Source: an uncultured Lachnospiraceae bacterium (lineage in GTDB: Bacteria > Bacillota > Clostridia > Lachnospirales > Lachnospiraceae). From it: a stretch of 64,000 nucleotides of DNA. The translations under genes were made by a program, and so were the position numbers. The notes under the pieces were generated by a model. The model did not search any database, had not been told where the DNA came from, and worked only from the letters and a program-made list of their open reading frames with translations. Position 1 is the first letter of the stretch. Each line of letters begins with the position of its first letter. This document shows, in pieces, positions 25,424 through 33,883 of this stretch. The stretch covers positions 124,001 to 188,000 of the forward strand of contig CANBFE010000001.1 in the NCBI GenBank assembly GCA_947367855.1, given 5' to 3'.

Positions 25424-25471
25424 GGTTATTTTATCTATCTCCTTTCGGCTTAACCTGAATGTCATCACCAT

Positions 25472-26115
25472 AATCTAACAGTACAGTCAAAGCATGACCA
25501 GGCAATCGAAATTTATTTATTCCGTCTTTTATGCCATTCATTCCCAAACGCAATATGCGCCCTCTCGGCAGATCCTATGTCATGAGGGCCTGAACCGCAT
25601 AACTGAACAGGGCAGCTTTAGCTTTTGTAGAAGGCAGCTCTTTCTTTCTGTCCTGAATAGGATACTTTACTTAGGAATTATAGCATACAGCAGACTACAT
25701 CCACAACATATACTCATGGCAGGCACAGGATTGTTTCATGAAGCATTCCAAACAGCATCATATATGATAAAACATGCTGTCAATCCACCCGATATCCGGT
25801 CTTATGACTGCTTTCACAGTTTTTCTTCCTTACCAGTTACTTTCACCGGTCAAGAAGCGCAAAATATCCTCTCAATCTTATTTACACTTTTTTCAAATCC
25901 AGTATACTTATTTTATCAATAAAAATCAGCTATTCCGCTGAAGTCTGGAGCGCTGTATTTCTTTTGTAAGGTAAGTCTGCGGCGCCTGCTTCCACAGGAT
26001 GATGGAAAGGACGTCATCCCAGTCTTATCCCAGGGGCTTTTTCCATTCCTGGGGCAAAGCTGTCATCGGCGTGATGATACCGACATAAGTATCTGCCGGT
26101 TGTGGGTATTTCTTT
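25472..26115. other. AT-rich intergenic stretch with likely gene debris
   Basis: No convincing complete gene is seen on either strand. The plus-strand frame at 25494-25922 has no ribosome site and no family look. On the minus strand a TTGTGG/TATAAT pair with an 18-base spacer near 25680-25710 could be the distant promoter of the DUF3298-type gene. The right part holds a minus-strand coding-like fragment (separate entry). Confidence 0.5.
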
Positions 26116-26127
26116 TTGGGGACATGT
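25926..26127 (-). pseudogene. Unidentified gene fragment with an in-frame stop
   Basis: The minus strand reads RHVPKKKYPQPADTYVGIIT, PMTALPQEWKKPLG, a stop, then DWDDVLSIILWKQAPQ before ending at the TGA at 25926. Composition and codon use look like protein, but no family is recognised and no start is visible. It may be the eroded 3' end of a former gene. Confidence 0.3.
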
Positions 26128-26206
26128 CTGGATGTCCTCTTTCTTTTTTACCGTAGTTCCCTGTGCCCGCTGTTTCTGCTCCCAATTCGCACATCAATAA
26201 ACAGTC

Positions 26207-26235
26207 TTGACAAAAGTACGACGCGGTGTTATATT
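26207..26235 (+). promoter_or_regulatory. Promoter of the BlaI/BlaR1-like operon
   Basis: TTGACA (26207-26212) and TATATT (26230-26235), 17-base spacer. Confidence 0.8.
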
Positions 26236-26240
26236 AAAAA

Positions 26241-26253
26241 TAACATCATGTTA
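26241..26253 (+). promoter_or_regulatory. Palindromic operator for the BlaI-like repressor
   Basis: TAACATCATGTTA is a perfect palindrome around a central base, starting six bases after the -10, where a bound repressor would block transcription. BlaI/MecI operators are ACA/TGT palindromes, which this resembles. An overlapping GTTAT/ATAAC pair covers the -10. Confidence 0.65.
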
Positions 26254-26274
26254 TACATTAAGGAGGAAGGAAAG

Positions 26275-26664
26275 ATGGTACAGCAAATATCCGATGCAGA
26301 ACTGGAAATTATGAAAATTGTGTGGGGAAATACGGAGGAGGTGACATTGTTTCCCTATATCATGGAGGGACTGGCTGCCAGGGGCAAGCCGTGTCAGAAG
26401 AATACATTGATTGTGCTGCTGTCGCGGCTGATGAACAAAGGTTTTTTGAGCGCCAGGAAAATCGGACGCCGCAACGAATATACCGCCCTTGTTTCCGAAA
26501 AGGAATATCAGACTGCGCAGACGAAAAACTTCCTGGACAGGATTTATGAGGGGAGCGCAAAGGGCCTGGTCTGTAATCTGATTATGGGAGACCTGTTGGC
26601 AGATGAGGAATATGAGGAATTGAAAGGGCTGTTGGAGAAAGGGAAGGGGAAGGAGAAATCATGA
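26275..26664 (+). CDS. BlaI/MecI family transcriptional repressor
   Basis: A 129-residue repressor with the BlaI winged helix: ISDAELEIMKIVWGNTEEVT, then CQKNTLIVLLSRLMNKGFL (recognition helix and turn), then IGRRNEYTALVSEKEY (wing). A C-terminal dimerisation helix region follows. In BlaI the repressor is inactivated when the BlaR1 partner signals proteolysis. The ATG at 26275 follows AGGAGGAAGG. Its stop overlaps the ATG of the M56 peptidase gene (ATGA). A palindromic operator between promoter and gene implies autoregulation. Confidence 0.92.
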   Translation: MVQQISDAELEIMKIVWGNTEEVTLFPYIMEGLAARGKPCQKNTLIVLLSRLMNKGFLSARKIGRRNEYTALVSEKEYQTAQTKNFLDRIYEGSAKGLVCNLIMGDLLADEEYEELKGLLEKGKGKEKS

Positions 26665-29255
26665 ATGCAGTTTTGAAAATTTTCCTGTCCATGTCCGCTT
26701 CCGGCAGTTTGCTTATTCTGATTCTGCTTTTGGGGAAACGATTGCTGAAAGACAAAATCAGCCGGCAATGGCAGTATTATATCTGGCTTGTTGTGATTTT
26801 TCGGCTGCTGCTTCCCTTCGGGCCGGAAGTGAGCCTGTTGGGAAGAACTTACCAGGCTGTGGAGCAGGTACTTACGCGGACTTCACCTTTCCCGGCAGAT
26901 GCCTTGTGGCCAGAGGCAGAAGAAAGACGCATGGAAGAGACAGTTCCCCGGACCTCGTCTTTCCCGGGGCAGCAATGGGACCCGGATGCGCAGGGAGGTA
27001 ATCTTACGTTTGCCGCAGGGACGGATTCGGAAAAGGCGGACAGTCCGGCGCAGGATTTGCCGCCTGCCGCGCCGTTTCAGGATATGGGGAAGATTCTGGC
27101 AGAGTATATCTGGCTGATATGGCTGGCGGCCGCACTGGGGATGCTGATCCGAAAGGTAACAATGTATCAGAGTTTTGTACGGTATATCCATGCGGGACTG
27201 GATCCGGTTTCCGACATTGAGATTTTAGACCGGCTTTCCTGCGCGGCAGAGCGGGCGGGTGTGAAAAAGCCCATTGAGCTATGTGTCAATCCGCTGATTT
27301 CTTCTCCGCTGCTGCTTGGCTTTTTCCGTCCCTGTATCGTACTGCCGCGGGCGGATATTCCGGAAAAGGATTTCCAATATATCGTTCTCCATGAGCTGAC
27401 CCACTACAGGCGGCGGGATCTGTTCTATAAATGGTTGGTGCAGGTTACGGTCTGTCTTCACTGGTTTAATCCTCTGGTGTATCTGATGAGCCGGGAAATT
27501 GCCGGAGCCTGTGAGTTTTCCTGTGATGAGGCCGTCCTTGCAAAAATGGGGAGCGGCAGCGCGCAGGAGTATGGGAAAACTTTGCTTGACGCCATGGCGG
27601 CGGTGGGGAAGTACAGGGAAAATTTCGGAGTCGTTACTTTAAGTGAAAATGTGCAGCTATTGAAAGAGAGGTTAAAGGCAATTATGGGTTTTAAGACACA
27701 ATCGAAGGGAATGAAAATGCTGACTGCCATGCTGACGCTCTTCATCGTTCTGGGTGCGTCCTTTGTGGGGATTTATTCTTCCGCCGCTGCGGATGCGCCG
27801 GATTCGGCGGGCAAAATGAAAGGAGAGCCGTCACAGCCGGATGCTTTGCCTGTGGCAGACGATTCGCCGGAAATGGAAACACTGGATTTCAGGGGGACAA
27901 CATACTATCTGGTTTTTAATGAGGCGCAGCTTAGAGCCATCGGCACAGGTGAGTACGATATGGACCGGCATTATATGCAGCAGGCGGACATTGCGTTATC
28001 CGCGGATGAATGGGTGCCCATCGGGACATGGGATAACCCGTTTACGGGCACTTTTACAGGGAATGGCTATGAAATTAAAGGGCTTACCATGACAGACCCG
28101 GATGCGGAGATTGTGGGATTGTTTGGCGTTGCCGTAAATGCGCATATTTATAATGTGATCCTGCGGGATTACGACATTGCAGGGGCAGGCAGAAATGCTG
28201 TGGGGAAATCGGTTGGGCCGATTCTTGCGGTTGGGCAGGAGGTTCGCTCCTATGATAATTTCGCCTATCCCGCAGGCACGGATGCAGAAGAGGATTCTTA
28301 CCCCATAGAGGAATATTATGAAGCAGGCAGCCTTCCCCTGTTTCAAAAGGCTTTTGCCGAACTGGATGAGGCAGACCGGGGTGAGTGGCTGAACAGGATT
28401 TACACGGATGGTAATCTTTGGCTTTGGGGAGTCGCGGCGGGGCTTCTGGAGGAGGATTGTGCCTTAATCCGGCAATATGCGGAAAAAACCTATGGGGATG
28501 GCAGCAGCGCCTGGTTTTCCGTACTGGCCAGGCACATGAGCCGGGATACGTTGGAAGAATGGCTTGATAAGGCGTTGGAAGATGACAACTGGGCTTTCCA
28601 GTCCGTCCTGCTTCAGGCGTTGGGGCGGGAAGACGAACTTGATGAGTGGGAAAAAGAATGGGAAGAAAAGCAGACGGAGGAATATCGGGCTGCAGGCATT
28701 TTCATGGACGGAAAGAAATATTATTATCAGGGTGAACTGGTCCGTATTTTTCTGGATATTGTGCAGCCCGACAAATCCTTCTACATGCTGAATATGAACC
28801 CGGAAGGCACCGTGGATATCAAGATTGTCCGCGATGAGGAGAACAAAATCACAGGCATTGCCTATATGACGGAGGAGGAAGTGACGGAACTGTTTGGGGA
28901 CATGGAGGAACCGGAGGAGAAGGAGGATGTGGAAATAATCCCTGTGGATTTCGAATCCATATCGGCCGGAGAAGACATCCTTCTGGGGGAATATACGCTG
29001 TTAGAAGGCGATGGAATCTTGTATGATATTTATGTGGAAACGGGAAACAGGATACAGGTTTATTTTGCCAAAAAGGGGCAGAAGAACGTGTTCTATTGGG
29101 CGGCAAGCATCCTGCGTCAGCCTGGTGAAGAGCTGAAATGCATGGCGGATTTTACCGTGGAATCTCCGGCCGGACCCGGAACCTACCAACTGTATCTGAA
29201 GGCTCCGGAGGACGCATTGGGGAAGGTAAAAGGCAGTGTTTCCATTGAACGGTAA
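26661..29255 (+). CDS. BlaR1-like M56 membrane peptidase with unusual C-terminal sensor region
   Basis: An 864-residue protein. The N-terminal 360 residues are the BlaR1/MecR1 M56 module: membrane helices (LLILILLLGKRLL, YYIWLVVIFRLLLPF, YIWLIWLAAALGML), ISSPLLLGFFRPCIVLP, zinc motif HELTH (244-248), HWFNPLVYLM and CEFSCDEAVL, with a last helix MLTAMLTLFIVLGASFVGIY. The remaining 480 residues are outside. They show a GLUG-like segment (WDNPFTGTFTGNGYEIKGLT), a helical stretch with repeated Trp/Leu/Asp and a C-terminal beta domain. No penicillin-binding SxxK/KTG motifs are seen, so it should sense something other than beta-lactams. Overlaps the BlaI gene. Confidence 0.88.
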   Translation: MNAVLKIFLSMSASGSLLILILLLGKRLLKDKISRQWQYYIWLVVIFRLLLPFGPEVSLLGRTYQAVEQVLTRTSPFPADALWPEAEERRMEETVPRTSSFPGQQWDPDAQGGNLTFAAGTDSEKADSPAQDLPPAAPFQDMGKILAEYIWLIWLAAALGMLIRKVTMYQSFVRYIHAGLDPVSDIEILDRLSCAAERAGVKKPIELCVNPLISSPLLLGFFRPCIVLPRADIPEKDFQYIVLHELTHYRRRDLFYKWLVQVTVCLHWFNPLVYLMSREIAGACEFSCDEAVLAKMGSGSAQEYGKTLLDAMAAVGKYRENFGVVTLSENVQLLKERLKAIMGFKTQSKGMKMLTAMLTLFIVLGASFVGIYSSAAADAPDSAGKMKGEPSQPDALPVADDSPEMETLDFRGTTYYLVFNEAQLRAIGTGEYDMDRHYMQQADIALSADEWVPIGTWDNPFTGTFTGNGYEIKGLTMTDPDAEIVGLFGVAVNAHIYNVILRDYDIAGAGRNAVGKSVGPILAVGQEVRSYDNFAYPAGTDAEEDSYPIEEYYEAGSLPLFQKAFAELDEADRGEWLNRIYTDGNLWLWGVAAGLLEEDCALIRQYAEKTYGDGSSAWFSVLARHMSRDTLEEWLDKALEDDNWAFQSVLLQALGREDELDEWEKEWEEKQTEEYRAAGIFMDGKKYYYQGELVRIFLDIVQPDKSFYMLNMNPEGTVDIKIVRDEENKITGIAYMTEEEVTELFGDMEEPEEKEDVEIIPVDFESISAGEDILLGEYTLLEGDGILYDIYVETGNRIQVYFAKKGQKNVFYWAASILRQPGEELKCMADFTVESPAGPGTYQLYLKAPEDALGKVKGSVSIER

Positions 29256-29334
29256 AATGGAGGCAGGAGGCATGGCCGGAGGCGGCACAGGGGGCTGATA
29301 CCCGGTATCTGACGGAACTGCGGCATGCCTGGAT

Positions 29335-31113
29335 TTACTGCATAAAGGGAAAGCGCAGCGTAAAGGTGGAGCCTTTATCCGGAATACTGTCGATGGAGAG
29401 GGAGAAGGCTTCGCCGTACAGCAGGTGCATCCTGGTCACGGTATTTTTCAGGCCGATGCTTCCCTTCAGTGGGGAGGTGTCGCCCAGGGCCTGGCGGAGC
29501 TGCGCCAGTGTTTCGGGGGACATGCCGGCGCCGTTGTCGGACACGCTGACAGCGCAGAGGCCCTCTTCCCGGCGGCAGGAGAGCGTCAGGGTACTGTGCA
29601 GGTCCAGATTTTCCGCCAGGCCGTGGAAGATGGCATTTTCAATAATGGGCTGTATGAACAGTTTGGGCACCCGGGCTTTCAGCGTGTCCGGCCCGATGTC
29701 ATAAATCACATTCAGCTTGTTTCCGTAGCGTTCCTGGAGGATGGAAACATACATTTTCGTAAAGTTCAGTTCCGTTTCCAGGGACACCAGGTCCGTGGAT
29801 TCAATGGCATACCGGAGCAGGCGGCTTAGGGTAAGGGTGATGCGTGGAATCTTATGGTCATATCCCAGGGCTTCGCTTTCCTGGATGTGGATTGTGTTCA
29901 GGGTATTGAACAGAAAATGGGGATTAATCTGGGACTGCAGCGCCAGAAGCCTGGTTTCATTGAGCAGGTTCAGCCTGGCGGACAGCTCGTCCGAGAGCAT
30001 CTGATTCTGTTGGATGTAACTGGTAATCTGATCGGCGATATAACAGATTTCCCTGTCGTTGTACAGGCTCCGGGACAGGGTGTCCTGGGGGTTCCGCAGC
30101 AGCGCCAGAAGGTTCCGGATGGGCTTTACAGAGCGCATGCTGAACAGGAAGGCAATCAGAAGAATTCCGCAGAACAGGGCAAAAAGGAGCGCGGACAGCA
30201 ATGCCCTGCTGGAGGAGAGCATGGAGGTATATTCCTGGAGATGGGTGATTGTAATATAGCTCCAGGGATAGTCTGCGGAGTGTACCTGGGTATAGGTAAA
30301 GGGGTCTGTGCCGTCATCGATAAGGGTGGAAAAGGTGTCCTTTGAGCCGGAAAACGCGGAGAGTTCCGGCACGGTTTCCAGGGATTCCATAAGCGCTCTC
30401 TGGTGGTGGCGGAACAGGATATTGCCGTCGTCCGATACCAGGAAGATCTCCTGATAGGGATTGCTGCTGACTTCCGTCAGGTGGGAGAGGTTTCCCAGAT
30501 TCAGATTGATTACAATGACAGCGTCGTGTCCGTTTACCTGCTGCTGCTTCATAATGCAGAGCAGGTAGGGATAGGCGTTGTTTTTTGACCGGAAGAAAAA
30601 GGAAAAATCCCCGGATTCCCGGCTTAGATGCTCCATCCAGTTCCTGTCGCTGTGATAGGCGATACTGGTCCGTTCGTTGGAAGTGAGTACGCTGCCGGAG
30701 GCGCCCGAGTACAGATAGATGGAGTCAATGGAAGAGTACCCGTTCACATAGGCCTTCAGGTTTTCCTGTACCCGCCCGTAGAATTCGTCGTAGATCAGCC
30801 CGGGGTCCGGATAGGCGAAAAATGCCTGGACCATTTTACTGGTGGCCAGGGTGGCGGCAATGTAACGCATATCCATCAGGTGATTGTCGATTGCCTGGGC
30901 GGTTACTTCCAGGCGGTACTGACTGGAGGCGGTAAATTCGCGTTTCAGTATACTTGCGGACTGTCTGTAGATGAACAGGGCAAAGCTTAGAAACATCAAT
31001 GTCATGATTCCCATGATAAACAAAAAATTCTGCAGAAACAGCCGGCTTGCCATCAGCTGTTTCAGAAAAGCAGGCAGGTGGCTGCCGGAGGGGTTATTCT
31101 TCGGTTTCTTCAT
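29335..31113 (-). CDS. YesM-type sensor histidine kinase
   Basis: A 592-residue kinase. An N-terminal membrane helix (FLFIMGIMTLMFLSFALFIY) leads to a large outside Cache-like sensor (residues about 60-300), a second helix (ALLSALLFALFCGILLIAFLF), a HAMP region (SVKPIRNLLALL), then the His_kinase domain with RLLALQSQINPHFLFNTLNTI (the phospho-accepting His is in PHF) and an HATPase domain with IQPIIENAIFHGL and SDNGAGMSPE. This type controls carbohydrate uptake genes in Firmicutes. The start at 31113 follows GGATGGAGG and overlaps the end of the regulator gene by 20 bases. Transcribed away from the transporter genes it probably controls. Confidence 0.92.
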   Translation of the reverse strand: MKKPKNNPSGSHLPAFLKQLMASRLFLQNFLFIMGIMTLMFLSFALFIYRQSASILKREFTASSQYRLEVTAQAIDNHLMDMRYIAATLATSKMVQAFFAYPDPGLIYDEFYGRVQENLKAYVNGYSSIDSIYLYSGASGSVLTSNERTSIAYHSDRNWMEHLSRESGDFSFFFRSKNNAYPYLLCIMKQQQVNGHDAVIVINLNLGNLSHLTEVSSNPYQEIFLVSDDGNILFRHHQRALMESLETVPELSAFSGSKDTFSTLIDDGTDPFTYTQVHSADYPWSYITITHLQEYTSMLSSSRALLSALLFALFCGILLIAFLFSMRSVKPIRNLLALLRNPQDTLSRSLYNDREICYIADQITSYIQQNQMLSDELSARLNLLNETRLLALQSQINPHFLFNTLNTIHIQESEALGYDHKIPRITLTLSRLLRYAIESTDLVSLETELNFTKMYVSILQERYGNKLNVIYDIGPDTLKARVPKLFIQPIIENAIFHGLAENLDLHSTLTLSCRREEGLCAVSVSDNGAGMSPETLAQLRQALGDTSPLKGSIGLKNTVTRMHLLYGEAFSLSIDSIPDKGSTFTLRFPFMQ

Positions 31114-32308
31114 GCGTATCCTCCATCCGCAGGATTTGTCTGCGGTATTCCGTGGGTGTATAACCGGTATAGAGCCTGAAATTGATAAAAAAGCGGTTGC
31201 GGCTCTGGTAGCCCACCTTTTTGGCAATTTCTCCCACCTTCATGCGCGTGCCCAGAAGCTCCACGGCCTTCTGCATCCGTACCGTGGTGAGGTAGTCGAT
31301 AAAGCTCATGCCGGTTTTCTGTTTGAAAAAGCGGCTGAAATAGGCGGAGGAAAGAAATACGGCGTCCGCCACGTCTTCCCTTGTCAGGTCATCCTGGAAA
31401 TGCGCCTGGATGTAGGACATGGCCTTTTTGATTACAATATCGTCGTCTCCTGCGTTTTCCGGGCTGCTGCTGCGTCTGCCCTCCTCCAGGGGAGCGGAAG
31501 TCACCGAGAGGGCTTCCAGGTTCTCGAAGGAAGACAGAATCTGCAGGCTGCAGTCAAAATGCAGCAGATGATAGAGGGCGCTGCCAAGTTCTTCCGGGAG
31601 AAACGCAGGAATCTGTCCTGTGGACAGCACCACGAAATAGTAGCGCATTCCGCTTCGGAACAGGTGGTATACACTGTAGTCCGGAAGGAGCATGCGCAGC
31701 CCGTTCAGCAGGGAGACTGCCAGTTTTTCCCGGCCGTATTTCCACTGGGTCAGGGTTTCGTTTTTCTCCAGGGTGAGGGCGGTGAGGCAGCCGCTGTAAT
31801 CGGAGACGGTTCCTTCCAGGGAAAGCTGTTCAAAACGTTCCGCGGCTTCTTTTGCATCTTTTAACATTCCGCCTATCATATCCAGAAAAAACAGTTGGAT
31901 TTCCTCTTCGTTTACATCCGTTTCAGGCAGCAGGGAGTCCAGGTGCTTCCGGGCGCTGTTCAGGTTCTGGGAGAGTTCTTCGAAATCCAGGGGTTTCAGC
32001 AGGTAATTGACAACGCCGTAGTGGATGGCTTTTTTCGCATATTCAAATTCGCTGTAGCCGCTGATGATTATGGTGAGGACGCCCGGATGGCTTTCGTAAA
32101 TGTGTCTGGCCAGTTCCAGTCCGTCCATGCGGGGCATGCGGATGTCCGTTATGACGACGCTCACCGGATTTTCCCGCAGAAACCGCAGGGCGTCCGCGCC
32201 GTTTGAAAAGAGGCCGCTTACCCGGAATTCCGGGTGTTTTTTCTGGATATATCCGCTGACGGCGATTCTTGTAATTTCTTCATCATCTACGATAATCAAT
32301 GGATACAT
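31094..32308 (-). CDS. YesN-type response regulator (REC + AraC)
   Basis: A 404-residue regulator. The receiver domain has LIIVDDEEITR and VVITDIRMPRMDG with the phosphorylated Asp55, plus ISGYSEFEYAKKAI and LLKPLD. A middle linker of about 150 residues follows. The C-terminal AraC helix-turn-helix domain (about 290-395) has DLTREDVADAVFLSSAYFSRFFKQKTG and KVGEIAKKVGYQSRNRFF split by a helix, ending in GYTPTEYRRQ. It is co-transcribed with the YesM-type kinase and divergent from the ABC transporter operon, whose promoter lacks a good -35 and has repeated A-rich boxes, as expected for activation by such a protein. Confidence 0.93.
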   Translation of the reverse strand: MYPLIIVDDEEITRIAVSGYIQKKHPEFRVSGLFSNGADALRFLRENPVSVVITDIRMPRMDGLELARHIYESHPGVLTIIISGYSEFEYAKKAIHYGVVNYLLKPLDFEELSQNLNSARKHLDSLLPETDVNEEEIQLFFLDMIGGMLKDAKEAAERFEQLSLEGTVSDYSGCLTALTLEKNETLTQWKYGREKLAVSLLNGLRMLLPDYSVYHLFRSGMRYYFVVLSTGQIPAFLPEELGSALYHLLHFDCSLQILSSFENLEALSVTSAPLEEGRRSSSPENAGDDDIVIKKAMSYIQAHFQDDLTREDVADAVFLSSAYFSRFFKQKTGMSFIDYLTTVRMQKAVELLGTRMKVGEIAKKVGYQSRNRFFINFRLYTGYTPTEYRRQILRMEDTHEETEE

Positions 32309-32321
32309 AAGTACCTCCTAA

Positions 32322-32690
32322 TTTAGTCGCTGCGCGACGGCACTAAAGGGATAAAGTCTCTTCGGCGCACATACGGGAGAGCAAATTTCATTCGTAAGAG
32401 CCTCATGCAATTTGCTCTCGTGCGCCATCGCGACTTTATCTGACAGGGCCGGTAATTGTTCTGGGCACGGATTCGGCACGTGCTGTTTAGTCGCTGCGCG
32501 ACGGCACTAAAGGGATAAAGTCTCTTCGGCGCACTGCTATGAGAGCAAATTTCATTCGTAAGAGCCTCATGCAATTTGCTCTCGTGCGCCATCGCGACTT
32601 TATCTGACAGGGCCAGTAATTGTTCTGGGCACGGATTCGGCACATGCTGTTTAGTCGCTGCGCGACGGCACTAAAGGGATAAAGTCCCTA
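32322..32690. repeat. 164-bp tandem repeat (two full copies and a partial third) with long hairpins
   Basis: Units start at 32322, 32486 and 32650, exactly 164 bases apart and nearly identical. Each begins with the palindrome GTCGCTGCGCGAC (32326, 32490, 32654). Each full unit also contains a 91-base nested inverted repeat (32350-32440 and 32514-32604): GATAAAGTC/GACTTTATC, GGCGCAC/GTGCGCC and GAGAGCAAATT/AATTTGCTCTC. The third copy stops after about 40 bases. The block lies between the YesN gene and the transporter promoter and encodes no plausible protein. Confidence 0.95.
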
Positions 32691-32761
32691 ATATAATCTC
32701 TTCTATAGGTATCTGTTGAGTGGAAGTGTACCATACCTGGGGCAGGCTTTCAACAGGCTTG

Positions 32762-32843
32762 TCACAAAGCGTTACGAAAATCACAAAAGGGTACAAAGAG
32801 GTATTTTTGTGATACGAAAGGGAGTGTTAAGTCACAAAACGCC
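32762..32843 (+). promoter_or_regulatory. Direct A-rich boxes, candidate YesN binding sites
   Basis: TCACAAAGCGTTACGAAAA (from 32762) is followed 19 bases on by a similar TCACAAAAGGGTACAAAG (from 32781), and another TCACAAAACG begins at 32832. An inverted TTTTTGTGATACGAAAG lies between. Repeated half-sites of this kind upstream of a promoter fit binding by an AraC-type regulator. Confidence 0.5.
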
Positions 32844-32845
32844 AC

Positions 32846-32875
32846 TGGAAGAAGACGCATAAAAGGGCGTATAAT
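32846..32875 (+). promoter_or_regulatory. Activator-dependent promoter of the sugar ABC operon
   Basis: A perfect TATAAT at 32870-32875 with only a poor -35 (TGGAAG, 32846-32851, 18-base spacer), 39 bases before the first permease ATG. The poor -35 next to repeated boxes suggests positive control. Confidence 0.6.
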
Positions 32876-32914
32876 AGCATCATAAAACACAAGAGGGCAG
32901 AAGGAGAGAAGCGG

Positions 32915-33853
32915 ATGAATGCCAGAACAAAACAAAAAGGGACAGCTTCCGGAAAGGTGGCGCGGAGAGAAAACTTTCATTTGAATCTGATGGTTCTTCC
33001 TGGGGTTCTGCTGTTCCTGCTCTTTAATTATCTCCCTATGGCGGGTATCATCATCGCATTTAAGGACTACAATCCCAACCTGGGAATTCTGGACAGTCCG
33101 TGGTGCGGCCTGAAGAATTTCACCTTTTTCTTCACTTCCCAGGATGCAGCCAGGGTCATAGGCAACACGGTGATGTACAGTATCACGTTCCTGATTGTGG
33201 ATTTGATTGCGGGCGTGGGACTGGCGCTGATGTTCTACAATCTGAAGTCCAGGAAGGCGTTGAAATTCTACAATACAGTAGTAATTCTGCCCAGGTTTAT
33301 GTCGGCGGTTATTGTGGCATTCATCGTATTTATCATTCTCAATCCTTCCTACGGCATTGCGAACCAGTTGATTAAGGCACTGGGGGGAAGCGGGATTCAG
33401 TGGTATATGAAGCCGGGGTACTGGCCGGTGATCCTGACAATCACGCATGTGTGGCAGACCGTGGGTATGAACAGCATCATCTATTATGCATCGCTGATGG
33501 GAATGGATGAGTCGCTGTTGGAGGCGGCGGCACTGGACGGCGCGAATAAGCGGCAGCAGACCTGGCATGTGGTCATACCCCATCTGATTCCGGTGATGGT
33601 GATTACCACCATCCTGGCCATCGGGCATCTGTTTTCCGGTGATTTCGGTCTGTTTTACCAGGTTCCGAAGGATGTGGGACTCTTATATTCTACCACGGAT
33701 ATTATCAATACATACACGTTCCGGGCGTTGCAGAACGGAGCCCTGGAGAAATCCACAGCTGTGGGCCTGTTCCAGTCCGTCACGGGTCTGCTGCTTGTGA
33801 CAGGAACCAATGCACTAGTGCGAAAAATCAGTCCCGACAACAGTTTATTTTGA
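32915..33853 (+). CDS. Carbohydrate ABC transporter permease (LplB/YteP type)
   Basis: A 312-residue inner-membrane permease with six predicted helices. The start region NLMVLPGVLLFLLFNYLPMAGIIIAF and GLKNFTFFF are typical of the LplB/YteP branch of the CUT1 family. The cytoplasmic EAA loop reads EAAALDGANKRQQTWHVVIPHL, which contacts the ATPase. It pairs with the permease encoded 31 bases downstream and the lipoprotein after it. As is usual for this branch, no ATPase gene is present, so a shared MsmK-type ATPase must serve it. Likely cargo: di- or oligosaccharides of a pectic polymer, inferred from the enzymes downstream. Confidence 0.92.
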   Translation: MNARTKQKGTASGKVARRENFHLNLMVLPGVLLFLLFNYLPMAGIIIAFKDYNPNLGILDSPWCGLKNFTFFFTSQDAARVIGNTVMYSITFLIVDLIAGVGLALMFYNLKSRKALKFYNTVVILPRFMSAVIVAFIVFIILNPSYGIANQLIKALGGSGIQWYMKPGYWPVILTITHVWQTVGMNSIIYYASLMGMDESLLEAAALDGANKRQQTWHVVIPHLIPVMVITTILAIGHLFSGDFGLFYQVPKDVGLLYSTTDIINTYTFRALQNGALEKSTAVGLFQSVTGLLLVTGTNALVRKISPDNSLF

Positions 33854-33883
33854 GAAGCAGGACGGGAAAAGAGGAGATTCGGC

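Noticed and set aside
25494..25922. Plus-strand 142-codon frame in the AT-rich gap
   Set aside because: No ribosome site, no domain-like pattern, and it starts inside the upstream region of the opposite gene.
26661..29255. Beta-lactam resistance receptor
   Set aside because: The peptidase module fits BlaR1, but the penicillin-binding motifs are missing and no beta-lactamase gene is nearby.
32322..32690. CRISPR array or leader
   Set aside because: The repeat period of 164 bases with no variable spacers, internal hairpins, and no cas genes does not fit CRISPR.
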